Notes: generated by a model from the sequence alone, not told the origin. Positions 1 to 8,459 are shown, numbered from the stretch's first letter. The stretch: DNA of 25,780 nt from an uncultured Caulobacteraceae bacterium (GCA_937910255.1 CALEOQ010000180.1:1-25780), one strand, 5' to 3'. Numbers and translations: made by a program.

Positions 1-313
1 GGGCGGTCTGGCGGTGCAGGCGCTCGTCCTGGGTGCGGCCGAGATCTGGGTACACCGGTTCGACATCAGGACGACCCGGCCAGGCCTGCGGATCCGCGCC
101 CATGCAGGGCTGGCGTCCAGGCTGGAGCCGGCCGAGCGGAAGGCGCTCGCCGCCCTGCCCGCCAGCCTGCGCCGCACCCTGCCGACGGTGATCGACGCCG
201 AGGGGCGGGTCAGCTGCCCGGCGCTGCATCCCCTGGACGGCGTCGAGGTTCGCAGCCTGATCGCCGGCCGCCTGACGGCCGCCGCCGGCCTCGTGGAGCA
301 GGAGCCGCTCTAA
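1..313 (+). CDS. tilS: Partial tRNA(Ile)-lysidine synthetase, C-terminal end (probable)
   Basis: The frame is open to the left edge, so this is the last ~103 codons of a longer gene and the first in-frame GTG (position 14) is not its true start. The segment has a short beta-rich stretch, then a pattern of 'RL..AERKAL.ALPASLRRTLPTV.D..G...CPAL', which resembles the C-terminal substrate-recognition region of alphaproteobacterial TilS. TilS converts the wobble cytidine of tRNA-Ile(CAU) to lysidine in the cytoplasm. The N-terminal PP-loop ATPase that would settle the call lies outside the window, and ftsH, the usual downstream neighbour of tilS, is absent. Its stop codon (311-313) overlaps the stop of the convergent pntB, leaving no room for a terminator. 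Family call is by pattern only. Confidence 0.45.
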   Translation, partial: GGLAVQALVLGAAEIWVHRFDIRTTRPGLRIRAHAGLASRLEPAERKALAALPASLRRTLPTVIDAEGRVSCPALHPLDGVEVRSLIAGRLTAAAGLVEQEPL

Positions 314-1725
314 AGCGACTTGAGGATGCCCTCGACCATCTTCTTGGCGTCGCCGAACAGCATCATGGTGTTGTCGCGGAAGAACAGCTCGTTATCGACG
401 CCGGCATAGCCCGAGCTCATGCCGCGCTTCACGAACAGCACGGTGCGCGCCTTTTCCACGTCCAGGATCGGCATGCCGTAGATGGCCGAGGTCGGATCGG
501 TCTTGGCCGCCGGATTGGTGACGTCGTTGGCGCCGATGACGAAGGCCACGTCGGCGGTGGAGAACTCCGAATTGATGTCCTCCAGTTCGAAGACCTCATC
601 ATAGGAGACCTGGGCCTCGGCCAGCAGGACGTTCATGTGGCCGGGCATGCGGCCGGCCACCGGGTGGATGGCGTACTTCACGTCCACCCCCTCGGCCTTG
701 AGCACGTCGCCCATCTCGCGCAGGGCGTGCTGGGCCTGGGAGACGGCCATGCCGTAGCCCGGCACGATGATCACCTTGCTGGCGTTCTTCATGATGAAGG
801 CCGCGTCCTCGGCCGAGCCCTGCTTGACCGGCCGGGTTTCCACCTGGCCACCGGCGGCGGCCGCGGAATCATCGGCGCCGAAGCCCCCCAGGATCACCGA
901 GACGAAGGACCGGTTCATCCCCTTGCACATGATGTAGGACAGGATCGCGCCCGACGATCCCACCAGGGCGCCGGTGATGATCAGGGTGGTGTTCTCCAGC
1001 GTGAAGCCGAGCGCCGCGGCCGCCCAGCCGGAGTACGAATTCAGCATCGAGACGACGACGGGCATGTCCGCGCCGCCGATCGGAATGATCAGCGTGATCC
1101 CGATCAGCAGGGCCAGGGCGAAGATCGCCCAGAAGGCCCAGATGGCCGAGCCGCCGCTCATCACCAGCACAACGACCAGGGCGACGATGCCGAGGGCGAT
1201 GGCGATGTTCAGCAGGTGACGGGCCGGCAGCAGGATCGGCGCGCCCGACATGTTGCCGTTCAGCTTGGCGAAGGCGATCACCGAGCCGGTGAAGGTGACC
1301 GCGCCGATGGCCAGGCCCAGGGACAGCTCCACCAACGAGGCCCCGTGGATCGCGCCGACGACGCCGATGCCATAGGCCTCGGGCGTATAGATGGCGGCCA
1401 CCGCCACCAGACAGGCGGCCAGGCCCACCAGGCTGTGAAACGCGGCCACCAGCTGGGGCATGGAGGTCATCGGCACCTTGCGGGCGATCACCGCGCCGAC
1501 CCCGCCGCCGATGGCCACCCCGCCGATGATCAGGGCCAGGGTCAGGACGTCCAGGGCGCCCTGGCTGAACAGGGTCGCCATCACCGTGCCGACGGCGATG
1601 GCCATGCCGATCATGCCGTTGCGATTGCCCGCCTGGCTGGTTTCGGGGCTGGAAAGCCCGCGCAGGGCCAGGATGAACAGCACCCCGGAGATGAGGTAGA
1701 GAATGGCCGCGAGATTGGCGTTCAT
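310..1725 (-). CDS. pntB: Proton-translocating NAD(P)+ transhydrogenase subunit beta
   Basis: The 471-residue protein has the usual PntB length (E. coli 462). Residues 1-275 form the membrane domain dII, a series of hydrophobic helices. His97, in 'AAFHSLVG', matches the conserved proton-channel histidine, and 'GGADMPVVVSMLNSYSGWAAA' near 218-238 is a family hallmark. Residues ~300-471 are the NADP(H)-binding domain dIII, with the nucleotide loop GYGMAV at 323-328 and 'GRMPGHMNVLLAEA' after it. With PntAA and PntAB it moves hydride from NADH to NADP+ at the inner membrane, driven by the proton gradient, and so supplies NADPH. It is the last gene of the operon, 21 bases after pntAB. Its stop overlaps that of the convergent tilS-like gene. 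Confidence 0.97.
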   Translation of the reverse strand: MNANLAAILYLISGVLFILALRGLSSPETSQAGNRNGMIGMAIAVGTVMATLFSQGALDVLTLALIIGGVAIGGGVGAVIARKVPMTSMPQLVAAFHSLVGLAACLVAVAAIYTPEAYGIGVVGAIHGASLVELSLGLAIGAVTFTGSVIAFAKLNGNMSGAPILLPARHLLNIAIALGIVALVVVLVMSGGSAIWAFWAIFALALLIGITLIIPIGGADMPVVVSMLNSYSGWAAAALGFTLENTTLIITGALVGSSGAILSYIMCKGMNRSFVSVILGGFGADDSAAAAGGQVETRPVKQGSAEDAAFIMKNASKVIIVPGYGMAVSQAQHALREMGDVLKAEGVDVKYAIHPVAGRMPGHMNVLLAEAQVSYDEVFELEDINSEFSTADVAFVIGANDVTNPAAKTDPTSAIYGMPILDVEKARTVLFVKRGMSSGYAGVDNELFFRDNTMMLFGDAKKMVEGILKSL

Positions 1726-1746
1726 GGTCGTGCCCCTGAGCCCGCT

Positions 1747-2067
1747 CTACTTCTGCTTCTTCTTGTACATGGCGAGCATGCGCTGGGTGACCAGGAAGCC
1801 GCCGAAGATATTCACCGCCGCCAGGCCCGCGGCCAGGGCGCCGGCCCCCTTGGAGATCATCACGCTGCCGCTCAAGGCCGCGCCGTCGGCCCCATGGGCC
1901 GCGGCGGCCAGCAAGGCGCCGACGATGATCACCGAGGAGATGGCGTTGGTGACGGCCATCAGCGGCGTGTGCAGGGCCGGCGTCACGCTCCAGACCACAT
2001 AGTAGCCCACGAAGATGGCGAGCACGAAGATCGCCAGGCGGAAGACGGTGGGATCGACAGATTCCAT
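1747..2067 (-). CDS. pntAB: NAD(P)+ transhydrogenase subunit alpha, part 2 (membrane)
   Basis: This 106-residue protein is the separate membrane part of the alpha subunit. It is split from PntAA in many alphaproteobacteria, in contrast to the fused E. coli PntA. It has an N-terminal helix (FRLAIFVLAIFVGYYVVW), the conserved 'TPALHTPLMAVTNAISSVIIVGAL' region at ~28-52, and a last helix with 'GFLVTQRMLAMYKKK' near the C-terminus. It pairs with the PntB helices to build the proton-conducting dII domain. A purine-rich GAGAGGA lies about 9 bases before the ATG. The gap to pntAA is only 24 bases, so co-transcription is expected. Confidence 0.95.
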   Translation of the reverse strand: MESVDPTVFRLAIFVLAIFVGYYVVWSVTPALHTPLMAVTNAISSVIIVGALLAAAAHGADGAALSGSVMISKGAGALAAGLAAVNIFGGFLVTQRMLAMYKKKQK

Positions 2068-2091
2068 GGGGGTCGTCCTCTCTTGATGGGG

Positions 2092-3222
2092 TCAGCCGGC
2101 CAGGGCGGGGTGGACCACGGCGCCGCCGCGGGTCACCAGGGCCGCCTTGAGGATCTCGTCCTCGTAGTCGGGGGCGAAGGCGCCTTCCTTGTCGAGGAAC
2201 AGGCCGGCGAAGGCGAACAGGTTGCGGGCATAGAGGGCCGAGGCGTCCGCGGCGATACGCCCGGGCAGGTTGGCGTAGCCGACGATCTTCACCCCGCCGG
2301 TCTCCACGACCTGACCCGGGACCGAGCCCTCGACATTGCCGCCCTGCTCGACGGCCAGGTCCACAAGGACCGAGCCCGGCCGCATGGAGGCGACCTGGGC
2401 GGCGCTGACGAGCCGCGGGGCGGGTCGCCCCGGGATCAGGGCGGTGGTGATGACCATGTCCTGCTTGCGGATGTGTTCGGAGACCAGGGCCGCCTGCTTG
2501 GCCTGGTATTCGGCGCTCATTTCCTTGGCGTAGCCGGCGGCGGTCTCGGCGGCCTTGAACTCCTCGTCCTCGACGGCGACGAACTTGGCGCCGAGGCTCT
2601 CCACCTGTTCCTTGGCGGCCGGGCGCACGTCGGTGGCGGTGACCACCGCACCCAGACGCCGCGCCGTGGCGATGGCCTGCAGGCCGGCGACGCCGGCGCC
2701 CATCACGAAGACCTTGGCGGCGGCCACCGTGCCAGCCGCCGTCATCATCATCGGCATGACCTTGCCATAGGCGTTGGCCGCCTCCAGCACCGCGCGATAA
2801 CCGGCCAGATTGGCCTGGGAGGACAGCACGTCCATCACCTGGGCGCGGGTGATCCGCGGCACGAACTCCATGGAAAAGGCGCTGGCGCCCTTGGCCGCCA
2901 GGGCGTTCAGGGTCGCCTTGTCCTGGTGGGGGTTGAGCATGCCGACCACCAGGGCCTCGACCTTCAGGCCGGCGATTTCCTCCGGCGCAGGGCCGCGGAC
3001 CTTGAACAGGATGTCGGCCTTGGACAGGGCGGCGCTCAGGTCAGGGGCGATCTCCGCGCCGGCAGCTTCGTAGTCGCCATCAAGATAGGAGGAGGTCGCC
3101 CCGGCGCCCGCCTCGATCACCACGGCGAAGCCGGCGGCGATCAGTTTCTTGACCGTGTCCGGCGTCGCGGCGACGCGGGTTTCCCCGTCGCGGCGTTCCT
3201 TGGTGACGGCGATGACGGCCAT
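2092..3222 (-). CDS. pntAA: NAD(P)+ transhydrogenase subunit alpha, part 1 (NAD(H)-binding)
   Basis: The 376-residue soluble domain dI binds NAD(H) and hands hydride to PntB dIII on the cytoplasmic face. The start has the alanine dehydrogenase/PntA signature 'KERRDGETRVAATPDTVKKL' at 8-27. 'SSQANLAGYRAV' at 134-145 holds the conserved hydride-site glutamine. The Rossmann loop is GAGVAG at 175-180, followed by 'ATDVRPAAKEQVESLGAKF'. The length matches split PntAA proteins (~380). GAGGGGA sits 8 bases before the ATG. The 180-base leader to the upstream oxidase gene contains a 12-base palindrome and a nested hairpin (separate entries), so the pnt genes may have their own promoter as well as read-through. 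Confidence 0.97.
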   Translation of the reverse strand: MAVIAVTKERRDGETRVAATPDTVKKLIAAGFAVVIEAGAGATSSYLDGDYEAAGAEIAPDLSAALSKADILFKVRGPAPEEIAGLKVEALVVGMLNPHQDKATLNALAAKGASAFSMEFVPRITRAQVMDVLSSQANLAGYRAVLEAANAYGKVMPMMMTAAGTVAAAKVFVMGAGVAGLQAIATARRLGAVVTATDVRPAAKEQVESLGAKFVAVEDEEFKAAETAAGYAKEMSAEYQAKQAALVSEHIRKQDMVITTALIPGRPAPRLVSAAQVASMRPGSVLVDLAVEQGGNVEGSVPGQVVETGGVKIVGYANLPGRIAADASALYARNLFAFAGLFLDKEGAFAPDYEDEILKAALVTRGGAVVHPALAG

Positions 3223-3306
3223 GCCTGTGGTCCCCTCGGGTCGGTGAAGCCGGCGGACCTTAGGGACGTCAGAGGGGCCTTGTCCAGACGTCGATCAGCG
3301 ATCTTT

Positions 3307-3318
3307 AAACGCGCGTTT
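3307..3318. promoter_or_regulatory. 12-bp perfect palindrome upstream of pntAA (possible operator)
   Basis: AAACGCGCGTTT is a perfect dyad about 85 bases before the pntAA start, in the only sizeable gap of the operon. It may be a binding site for a dimeric regulator; no specific family is recognised. Confidence 0.3.
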
Positions 3319-3322
3319 GAAC

Positions 3323-3362
3323 CCCTGCGACGGATTTCGGGCATGCGAAAGCCCACGCAGGG
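3323..3362. repeat. Nested inverted repeat between cox subunit IV and pntAA
   Basis: The outer arms CCCTGCG (3323-3329) and CGCAGGG (3356-3362) enclose a second stem TTTCG (3335-3339) / CGAAA (3346-3350). There is no T-tract on either side, so it is not a classical intrinsic terminator. It could attenuate read-through or protect the pnt mRNA 5' end. Confidence 0.4.
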
Positions 3363-3402
3363 CGGCCGCCCCGCGCGAGCGCCTCGACCTAGGGCAGAGT
3401 GG

Positions 3403-3642
3403 CTAGTGCGCCGCGTCCGGCTTGTCGCGCAGGAGCACGAAACCGACGGCGGCCAGGACCACGGCGCTGATCAGGCCGGGGATGAAGCCGCCCGGGGTGC
3501 AGAACCACACCGTGAACAGCAGCAGGGCGCTGGCGATCGCCAGGGAGCCCCATTTGGTCATGCCCATGAACAGGTTGTAGGTGGCCACCTGCTCCTGGAT
3601 TTCCATTTCGCCGCGGTGATAGTCGGAAGCCTGTTCGCCCAT
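3403..3642 (-). CDS. aa3-type cytochrome c oxidase subunit IV family protein
   Basis: This is a 79-residue membrane protein. Its N-terminal soluble arm, rich in acidic and polar residues (~1-28, 'DYHRGEMEIQEQVATYNLFMGMTKWGS'), matches the bacterial aa3 oxidase subunit IV pattern. Two hydrophobic helices (~32-48 and ~53-71) and a charged tail follow. Members are small accessory subunits of the proton-pumping aa3 oxidase. The other oxidase subunits are not in this window. An AGAGAGA stretch precedes the ATG. It lies 180 bases upstream of, and in line with, pntAA, so it is probably the first gene of a cox-pnt transcription unit. Family membership is fairly sure; attachment to the oxidase is inferred. 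Confidence 0.8.
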   Translation of the reverse strand: MGEQASDYHRGEMEIQEQVATYNLFMGMTKWGSLAIASALLLFTVWFCTPGGFIPGLISAVVLAAVGFVLLRDKPDAAH

Positions 3643-3707
3643 GGCGGCCGGGTCTCTCTCTTACGGAACCAGTTCGAGTGCGGTGCTACACGAGAGCGCG
3701 CGCCGGC

Positions 3708-4766
3708 TCAAGATGGCCAGACGGCCAGCAGGGCGCGGAGGGCGCCGATCAGGGCCAGGGGTTGGTCCACCATGACGTGGTGGTTGGAATCCGGGATGGC
3801 GATCTCGACCATGTCCTTGGGCAGGGGGTTGGCCCGGCCGTCATGGCGGCGCGCGATCACCGGCGAAAGCTCGCCATAGATGTGGGCGATGGGGACCTCG
3901 ACCTTGGGCGGCCCCTCGGTGACCAGGGCGTTCATGGCGCTGCGGTCCAGCTTGTTCCACATGGCCGGGTCGAACATCCAGGCCCACCCCTCGCCCGAGC
4001 CGTCCTCAAGCGGCGCGCGCTTCAGTGAGCGGCGGGCGATGAAGTCGGCGACGAACAGATGGCCCGGCGCCTGGGGCGGCATGAAGCGGAAGCGGGCCAG
4101 CGCGGCCTCCAGGGTCGCATAGACCCGCTTGGGGCGGTCAGTGGTGGGGATGTTGCGCACCTGCTCCATGCGGCGCGCCATCTCCTCCTGCTCCCGCGGC
4201 GGCGGGCCGCCAAAGCCGGTGTCGACCAGGATGGCGGCGTGCATCCGCTCCGGATAACGGCTGGCGGCGTAGAACACCTGCGAGCCGCCGAACGAATGGC
4301 CGATATAGATCGGCTTGCGGCCGCCCTCATAGAGGCCGGTCGCCTTGGCCACCGCTTCGGCGTCTTCGGCGAAGTCCTGGAAGGCGTAGGTTTCCCGCCA
4401 GTCCGAGGCGCCCATGCCGGCCAGCGACATCGAGACGACCCGGTAGTCCTCGGCCAGATAGGGGGCGATGAAACTCCACCAGTCGGCATGGGCGCTGTTG
4501 CCGTGCACCAGCAGCAGGCCGGGCTTCCCCACCTCGCCCCAGGTCAGCACCTCAATCTGACTGCCCAGCGAGGTGACGAAGCTGCGTTGCGGCTCCTTGG
4601 CGATGGCGGCGTCAAACCAGGCCGGGGCCGGCGGCTTCTCGCCCTTGAAGGGGGCCAGCGGCGCCTGGACCTCCGGCGGCAGTTCGCCGGGCTTGGTCTG
4701 GATGGGCCGGTCGTCGTCGAACTCGGCGGCGGCCACGGCCGGCGGCGTCTTGGTCTGGTCGGTCAT
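3708..4766 (-). CDS. Alpha/beta-fold hydrolase
   Basis: The 352-residue protein has a polar, proline-rich N-terminal ~65 residues with no signal peptide, then a canonical alpha/beta hydrolase core. The oxyanion-hole motif is 'LLLVHGNSAHADWW' (~85-97). The nucleophile elbow is GHSFG (156-160, Ser158). A catalytic His lies in 'IPDSNHHVMVDQP' (329/330), and the acid is probably near 'HIYGELSP' (~295-302). The substrate cannot be read from the sequence; esterases, epoxide hydrolases and C-C hydrolases all share these motifs. It starts 4 bases after the stop of the thioesterase gene, so the two are translationally close and may act on the same acyl or ester compound. That link is inference. Confidence 0.85.
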   Translation of the reverse strand: MTDQTKTPPAVAAAEFDDDRPIQTKPGELPPEVQAPLAPFKGEKPPAPAWFDAAIAKEPQRSFVTSLGSQIEVLTWGEVGKPGLLLVHGNSAHADWWSFIAPYLAEDYRVVSMSLAGMGASDWRETYAFQDFAEDAEAVAKATGLYEGGRKPIYIGHSFGGSQVFYAASRYPERMHAAILVDTGFGGPPPREQEEMARRMEQVRNIPTTDRPKRVYATLEAALARFRFMPPQAPGHLFVADFIARRSLKRAPLEDGSGEGWAWMFDPAMWNKLDRSAMNALVTEGPPKVEVPIAHIYGELSPVIARRHDGRANPLPKDMVEIAIPDSNHHVMVDQPLALIGALRALLAVWPS

Positions 4767-4770
4767 CAGA

Positions 4771-5241
4771 TCAGGCCCTCTGCGCCTGGCGGTCGCCGGG
4801 CTTGCGCTTGATGTTGCGCATCCCCTTGAACACCCCGGTGCCGGTCATCAGGGTGCGCTCGCCGCACCAGATCTTGCCGCGGACCGTGAAGATGTCGTCC
4901 TGCTCGGAGATGATCTCGCTGCCGCCCTCGACCCAGTCGCCCATCTGGGCGCCGGAGAGGAAGTCGGTGGTCAGGCGCACCGTGACCCAGCCGATCTCGC
5001 GCTGGTTGGAGATCACCCGGCCCCAGGCCATGTCGGCGAAGCTCATCAGCATGCCGCCGTGGCAGTTGTTCATGCCGTTGGCGTGGTGCTCCTCCACCCG
5101 GAAGGCCATAATCTCGTTATTGGCCTCGTCCCGCTTGGAATAGAAGGGGCCGACCGTGCGGCCAAAGCCGCGCTGCCAGAGGTTGATCACATAGCCGTCC
5201 GGTACGACGGCGGCCTGTACGGGGGTCAGATCATCGGACAT
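4771..5241 (-). CDS. PaaI/hotdog-fold acyl-CoA thioesterase family protein
   Basis: The 156-residue protein has the signature of the PaaI/YbgC-like hotdog group: 'NNCHGGMLMSFADMAWG' at 58-74, with His61-Gly-Gly and Asp70 in the expected active-site positions. It continues with 'TVRLTTDFLSGAQMGDWVEG' (87-106), the central beta-strand region. Such enzymes hydrolyse acyl-CoA or aryl-CoA thioesters as dimers or tetramers of hotdog subunits in the cytoplasm. The specific CoA ester is unknown. It is the first gene of a two-gene unit with the alpha/beta hydrolase. The ribosome-binding site is weak (AGCAGGGC). Confidence 0.85.
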   Translation of the reverse strand: MSDDLTPVQAAVVPDGYVINLWQRGFGRTVGPFYSKRDEANNEIMAFRVEEHHANGMNNCHGGMLMSFADMAWGRVISNQREIGWVTVRLTTDFLSGAQMGDWVEGGSEIISEQDDIFTVRGKIWCGERTLMTGTGVFKGMRNIKRKPGDRQAQRA

Positions 5242-5309
5242 GCCCTGCTGACTAACGCCCGTTTGAAAAATGACAAGGCTTGAGGCGAGATTAGCGCCTT
5301 CCCCACCGC

Positions 5310-7484
5310 TCAGGGCGCCAGGGTGCGGGCCTCAAGCTCAGCCGCGCCCGAAAGCGTCACAGTCTGGGCGTCCGACCGCAGGCTGACCGCCACGCCGCCG
5401 CCCTCGATCCGCCAGCCGGGCAGGCTCACATCATAGGCCGCCAGCAGCCGCGGATCGGCGGTGATCTCCACCTCCCGCCGCTCCCCGGGCGCCAGGGCCA
5501 CCCGCGTCCAGCCGATGAGCCGCAGGCCTGGCTGGCCGTCGGCGCCGGTCACCTGGGCGTAGAGCTGGGGCGTGTCCACCCCCGCCCGATCGCCGACATT
5601 GGCCACGGTGAAGCGCGCCCGCACGCTGGCCCCGCCGTCCAGGCGCAGGTCCTCATGGGCGAAGCGCGTGTAGGACAGGCCGAAGCCGAAGGGGAACAGC
5701 GGCTGCGTCTGCTGGCGGTCGAACCACCGATAGCCGACGGCCGCGCCTTCGGGATGGGGCACGGAGAATCGGCCCTTGTGCTGCTGCACATTGGGATAGG
5801 AGGTGGGGATGGTGGCGCCCTCCACCGGCGGACCGAAGATCATGCCGGGGATCTCGGGCCGTACGAGGTCGTCGATCGACCGCGGAAAGCTGATCGGCAG
5901 ACGGCCCGCGGGCTCGGCCTCGCCAAACAGCAGGCGGGCGATGGCCTCGCCGCCGCGGCCGCCGGGATACCAGGCCTGGAGGACGGCGGCCGCATCCTCG
6001 AGCCAGGGCATGGTGACCGGGCCGCCGGTCTCCAGCACCACCACGGTCTTCTCATTGGCCGAGGCGACAGCGGCGATCAGGGTGTGCTGGTCGCCGGGCA
6101 GGGCCAGGGTGGGCACATCCTCGGCCTCTGTGGTCCATTGCTCGGCGAACACCACGGCCACGTCGGCCTCGGCGGCGATGGCCATGGCGGCGGCCAGGTC
6201 GCGCCCGTCGGCATAGGTCACCAGGTCTGCGCGGCGGCTGATGGCCGCCAGGGGTGAGGACGGATGGTAGGTGATCCGCGAGAAGGCCGAGGACGGGCCG
6301 ATGGTCACCGGAATCTCCAGGGCTGGCCCGCCCACCGGGATCACCTGGGACGACCCGCCCCCCGACAGCACGCCCACATCGGCATGGCCGCCGATCACCG
6401 CCACCTTCAGACCTGGCGCCAGGGGCAGCAGTCCTTCATTCCGGAGCAGCACGAGGCCGGCCTCGGCGGCGGCCTGCGCCACCTCGGCATGGGCCTCATA
6501 GTCGATCTCTTGGCGTTCGACCGGGCGATCGAGGACGCCGTGGGCGATCAGGCTGCGCAGGATGCGGCGGACCATGTCGGTCAGGCGTTCGAAGGAAACC
6601 TCGCCCTCCTGCACGGCGGTCTTCAGGAGGTCGCCGAAGAAGACCTGCTTATCCAGCTGCTCGCCGGACTCCTGGTCGAGGCCCCCGAGCGCCGCCTTGG
6701 CTGTGGAATGGCAGCCGCCCCAGTCCGACATCACCCAGCCGGGATAGGCCCAGTCGCCCTTCAGGACGCGGTTCAGCAGGAAGTCGTTCTCGCCGCACCA
6801 GTCGCCGCCCAGACGGTTATAGGCGCTCATCACCGAGCCAGGCTGGCCCCGTTCGATGCCGATCTGGAAGGCCAGCAGGTCGCTTTCGCGTAAAGGGCCC
6901 TCGTCGATCTGCACATCGACCACGTGGCGGCAGGTCTCCTGGTCGTTGATGGCGAAGTGCTTGATCGTGCAGACGATGTCATTGGACTGGGCGCCGGCGA
7001 TGGCCTCCCCCACCAGCACGCCGGCCAGCAGCGGATCTTCGCCGAGATATTCGAAGTTCCGGCCGCAGCGGGGATCGCGCGTCAGGTTCACTCCGCCGCC
7101 CAGCAGGATGTTGAACCCCTTGGCGCGGGCCTCGGCGCCGACCATGGCGCCGGCCCGGCGGGCGAGCTCAGGGTCCCATGTGGAGGCGAGCGCCAGGCCC
7201 GACGGCAGGGCGGTGGCGCCGTCGCCTTCGCGCACCTTGCGGGGATTGGCGACGCCCAGGCTGGCGTCGGTGGCGTTCTGCGGTGGGATGCCCAGGCGCG
7301 GGACCCCGGGCACATAGCCGGCCCCGCGGGCCGCATCGGCGGGAACCTCATCGAGGAGGTTGGGCATCGGCCCGTGCACCAGGCTGATCATCTCATCGAG
7401 GGTCAGTTCGGCGATCAGCAGATCGGCCCGCTCGTCGGGCGAGCGGCCTGGGTCCATCCAGGGCCGGGCGGGGGTCTGGGTCAT
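5310..7484 (-). CDS. Glycoside hydrolase family 3 beta-glucosidase-like enzyme
   Basis: The start is placed at the ATG at 7484 because GGAGGA lies 4 bases upstream; the frame opens further up to 7541 without a better site. The 724-residue product has the GH3 N-terminal barrel: 'STWDPELARRAGAMVGAEARAKG' (~101-123), 'RDPRCGRNFEYLGEDPLLAG' (136-155) and 'KHFAINDQET' (175-184). The catalytic nucleophile is Asp254 in 'GWVMSDWGG'. A second GH3 domain follows, with 'VLVFAEQWTTEAEDVPTLALPGDQ'-type text, and a C-terminal fibronectin-III-like domain begins near 'FPFGFGLSYTRF'. It cleaves terminal beta-linked sugars; glucosides are the usual substrate but xylosides are possible. No signal peptide is evident, so it is probably cytoplasmic and acts on imported oligosaccharides. 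No sugar transporter lies nearby. Confidence 0.92.
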   Translation of the reverse strand: MTQTPARPWMDPGRSPDERADLLIAELTLDEMISLVHGPMPNLLDEVPADAARGAGYVPGVPRLGIPPQNATDASLGVANPRKVREGDGATALPSGLALASTWDPELARRAGAMVGAEARAKGFNILLGGGVNLTRDPRCGRNFEYLGEDPLLAGVLVGEAIAGAQSNDIVCTIKHFAINDQETCRHVVDVQIDEGPLRESDLLAFQIGIERGQPGSVMSAYNRLGGDWCGENDFLLNRVLKGDWAYPGWVMSDWGGCHSTAKAALGGLDQESGEQLDKQVFFGDLLKTAVQEGEVSFERLTDMVRRILRSLIAHGVLDRPVERQEIDYEAHAEVAQAAAEAGLVLLRNEGLLPLAPGLKVAVIGGHADVGVLSGGGSSQVIPVGGPALEIPVTIGPSSAFSRITYHPSSPLAAISRRADLVTYADGRDLAAAMAIAAEADVAVVFAEQWTTEAEDVPTLALPGDQHTLIAAVASANEKTVVVLETGGPVTMPWLEDAAAVLQAWYPGGRGGEAIARLLFGEAEPAGRLPISFPRSIDDLVRPEIPGMIFGPPVEGATIPTSYPNVQQHKGRFSVPHPEGAAVGYRWFDRQQTQPLFPFGFGLSYTRFAHEDLRLDGGASVRARFTVANVGDRAGVDTPQLYAQVTGADGQPGLRLIGWTRVALAPGERREVEITADPRLLAAYDVSLPGWRIEGGGVAVSLRSDAQTVTLSGAAELEARTLAP

Positions 7485-7631
7485 GGGTCCTCCGTCGGCG
7501 CCGTTGCGGCGGCGCTCATCCGTTCGGCGCGAGCCGATCACAGTCGGCGGCGCGGAGCAAGGCGGCCGCTTAGGCGATCGAGACCGAAAAGGGAGGCGGC
7601 GGGTCGAGGCTCTGCGGGTGACGTCGGGGCC

Positions 7632-8459
7632 CTAGACCCGCAGCATTCGCTGCAGCATGTCGGCGGCGCAGACATGCCCCTGCGGAAGGGCGAAGCCCAG
7701 CCGTGTCGCGCAGTCCTCGGCCAGAGCGCCAAACGCTTCGGCCATGGCGAGGTGACCGCAGGCCAGCGCCTGCGGCTCCAGACCCACAAAGAAGTCGGGG
7801 AGGTGCACGGCCGCCCGCGGATCGATCCAGCCGTTGATGAACCGGCCATCATACCAGGCGTCCACCGCAGCATCGGCCGCCTGGGCCTGCCACTCGGCCA
7901 TGCGCGTGAACTTCGCGCGCATCTTGCAGATCAGGATGGTCTGGGCGCGCCACAGGTCGCCTCGCCGGACAAAGCGCGCCGAGCGCAACGCATCCATCCA
8001 GAAGCTTTCCACCAGAGCGGCGAACGCCGTGGCGTCGGGCGCCGCCGGAGCGGCCGGCGCGGGCGGGGTGTGATCTCGGACCTGATACTTGTCGACGACG
8101 ACCTTGAAGCCACGCTGCAGCAGTCGGCGATGGTCCGGGGCGGCGAGACAGGGCGCCAGGCTGTCGGCCGGAGCCTCGCAAACCGTCAGGTCGAGCTTGC
8201 CCGTCTCGTAAAGGGCCGACCAGACGGGCGGTCCCTGCGGCGCGCTCTCGTCGGCCCGCAGCAGGACGTCTCCGAAAAGGGCCAGGAAGGCTGGCTCGCG
8301 GTACAGGCCCGGCGCACGCGTCACCAGAAGGAGGTCGAGGTCTGACCACCGATCGGCCGTGCCGTCCTCCCGCGCCAGCGATCCGCCCAACACGAGGGCC
8401 AGCACATCATCTGCCTGCCGCGCCCAGACGCAGACCGAACCCAGCAATTGGTCGATCAT
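7632..8459 (-). CDS. Aminoglycoside 6-adenylyltransferase (ANT(6))-like nucleotidyltransferase
   Basis: The ATG at 8459 is chosen because GGAGG sits 8 bases upstream; an upstream in-frame GTG at 8486 has no such site. The 275-residue protein opens with a nucleotidyltransferase fold: 'LVLGGSLAREDGTADRWSDLDLLLV' spans 22-46, with Gly26-Ser27 and the metal-binding pair Asp40/Asp42. A third acidic residue, Asp90, is in 'KLDLTV'. The next segment 'LLQRGFKVVVDK' and a helical C-terminal half ending in 'FFVGLEPQALACGHLAMAEAFGALAED' fit the streptomycin adenylyltransferase family. Family members AMP-modify aminoglycosides, but distant chromosomal relatives are common and their substrates are mostly unknown. 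Nothing mobile flanks it, so acquired resistance is not implied. Confidence 0.7.
   Translation of the reverse strand: MIDQLLGSVCVWARQADDVLALVLGGSLAREDGTADRWSDLDLLLVTRAPGLYREPAFLALFGDVLLRADESAPQGPPVWSALYETGKLDLTVCEAPADSLAPCLAAPDHRRLLQRGFKVVVDKYQVRDHTPPAPAAPAAPDATAFAALVESFWMDALRSARFVRRGDLWRAQTILICKMRAKFTRMAEWQAQAADAAVDAWYDGRFINGWIDPRAAVHLPDFFVGLEPQALACGHLAMAEAFGALAEDCATRLGFALPQGHVCAADMLQRMLRV

Noticed and set aside
637..3879. A 1080-codon open frame on the plus strand across the pnt genes
   Set aside because: It is antisense to three clearly recognisable transhydrogenase genes, is full of His/Gly/Arg/Asp low-complexity text and matches no family. Long shadow frames are expected in GC-rich DNA.
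6924..8345. A 473-codon plus-strand frame opposite the GH3 and nucleotidyltransferase genes
   Set aside because: It spans two recognised genes and their gap in antisense, with no domain or ribosome-binding site.
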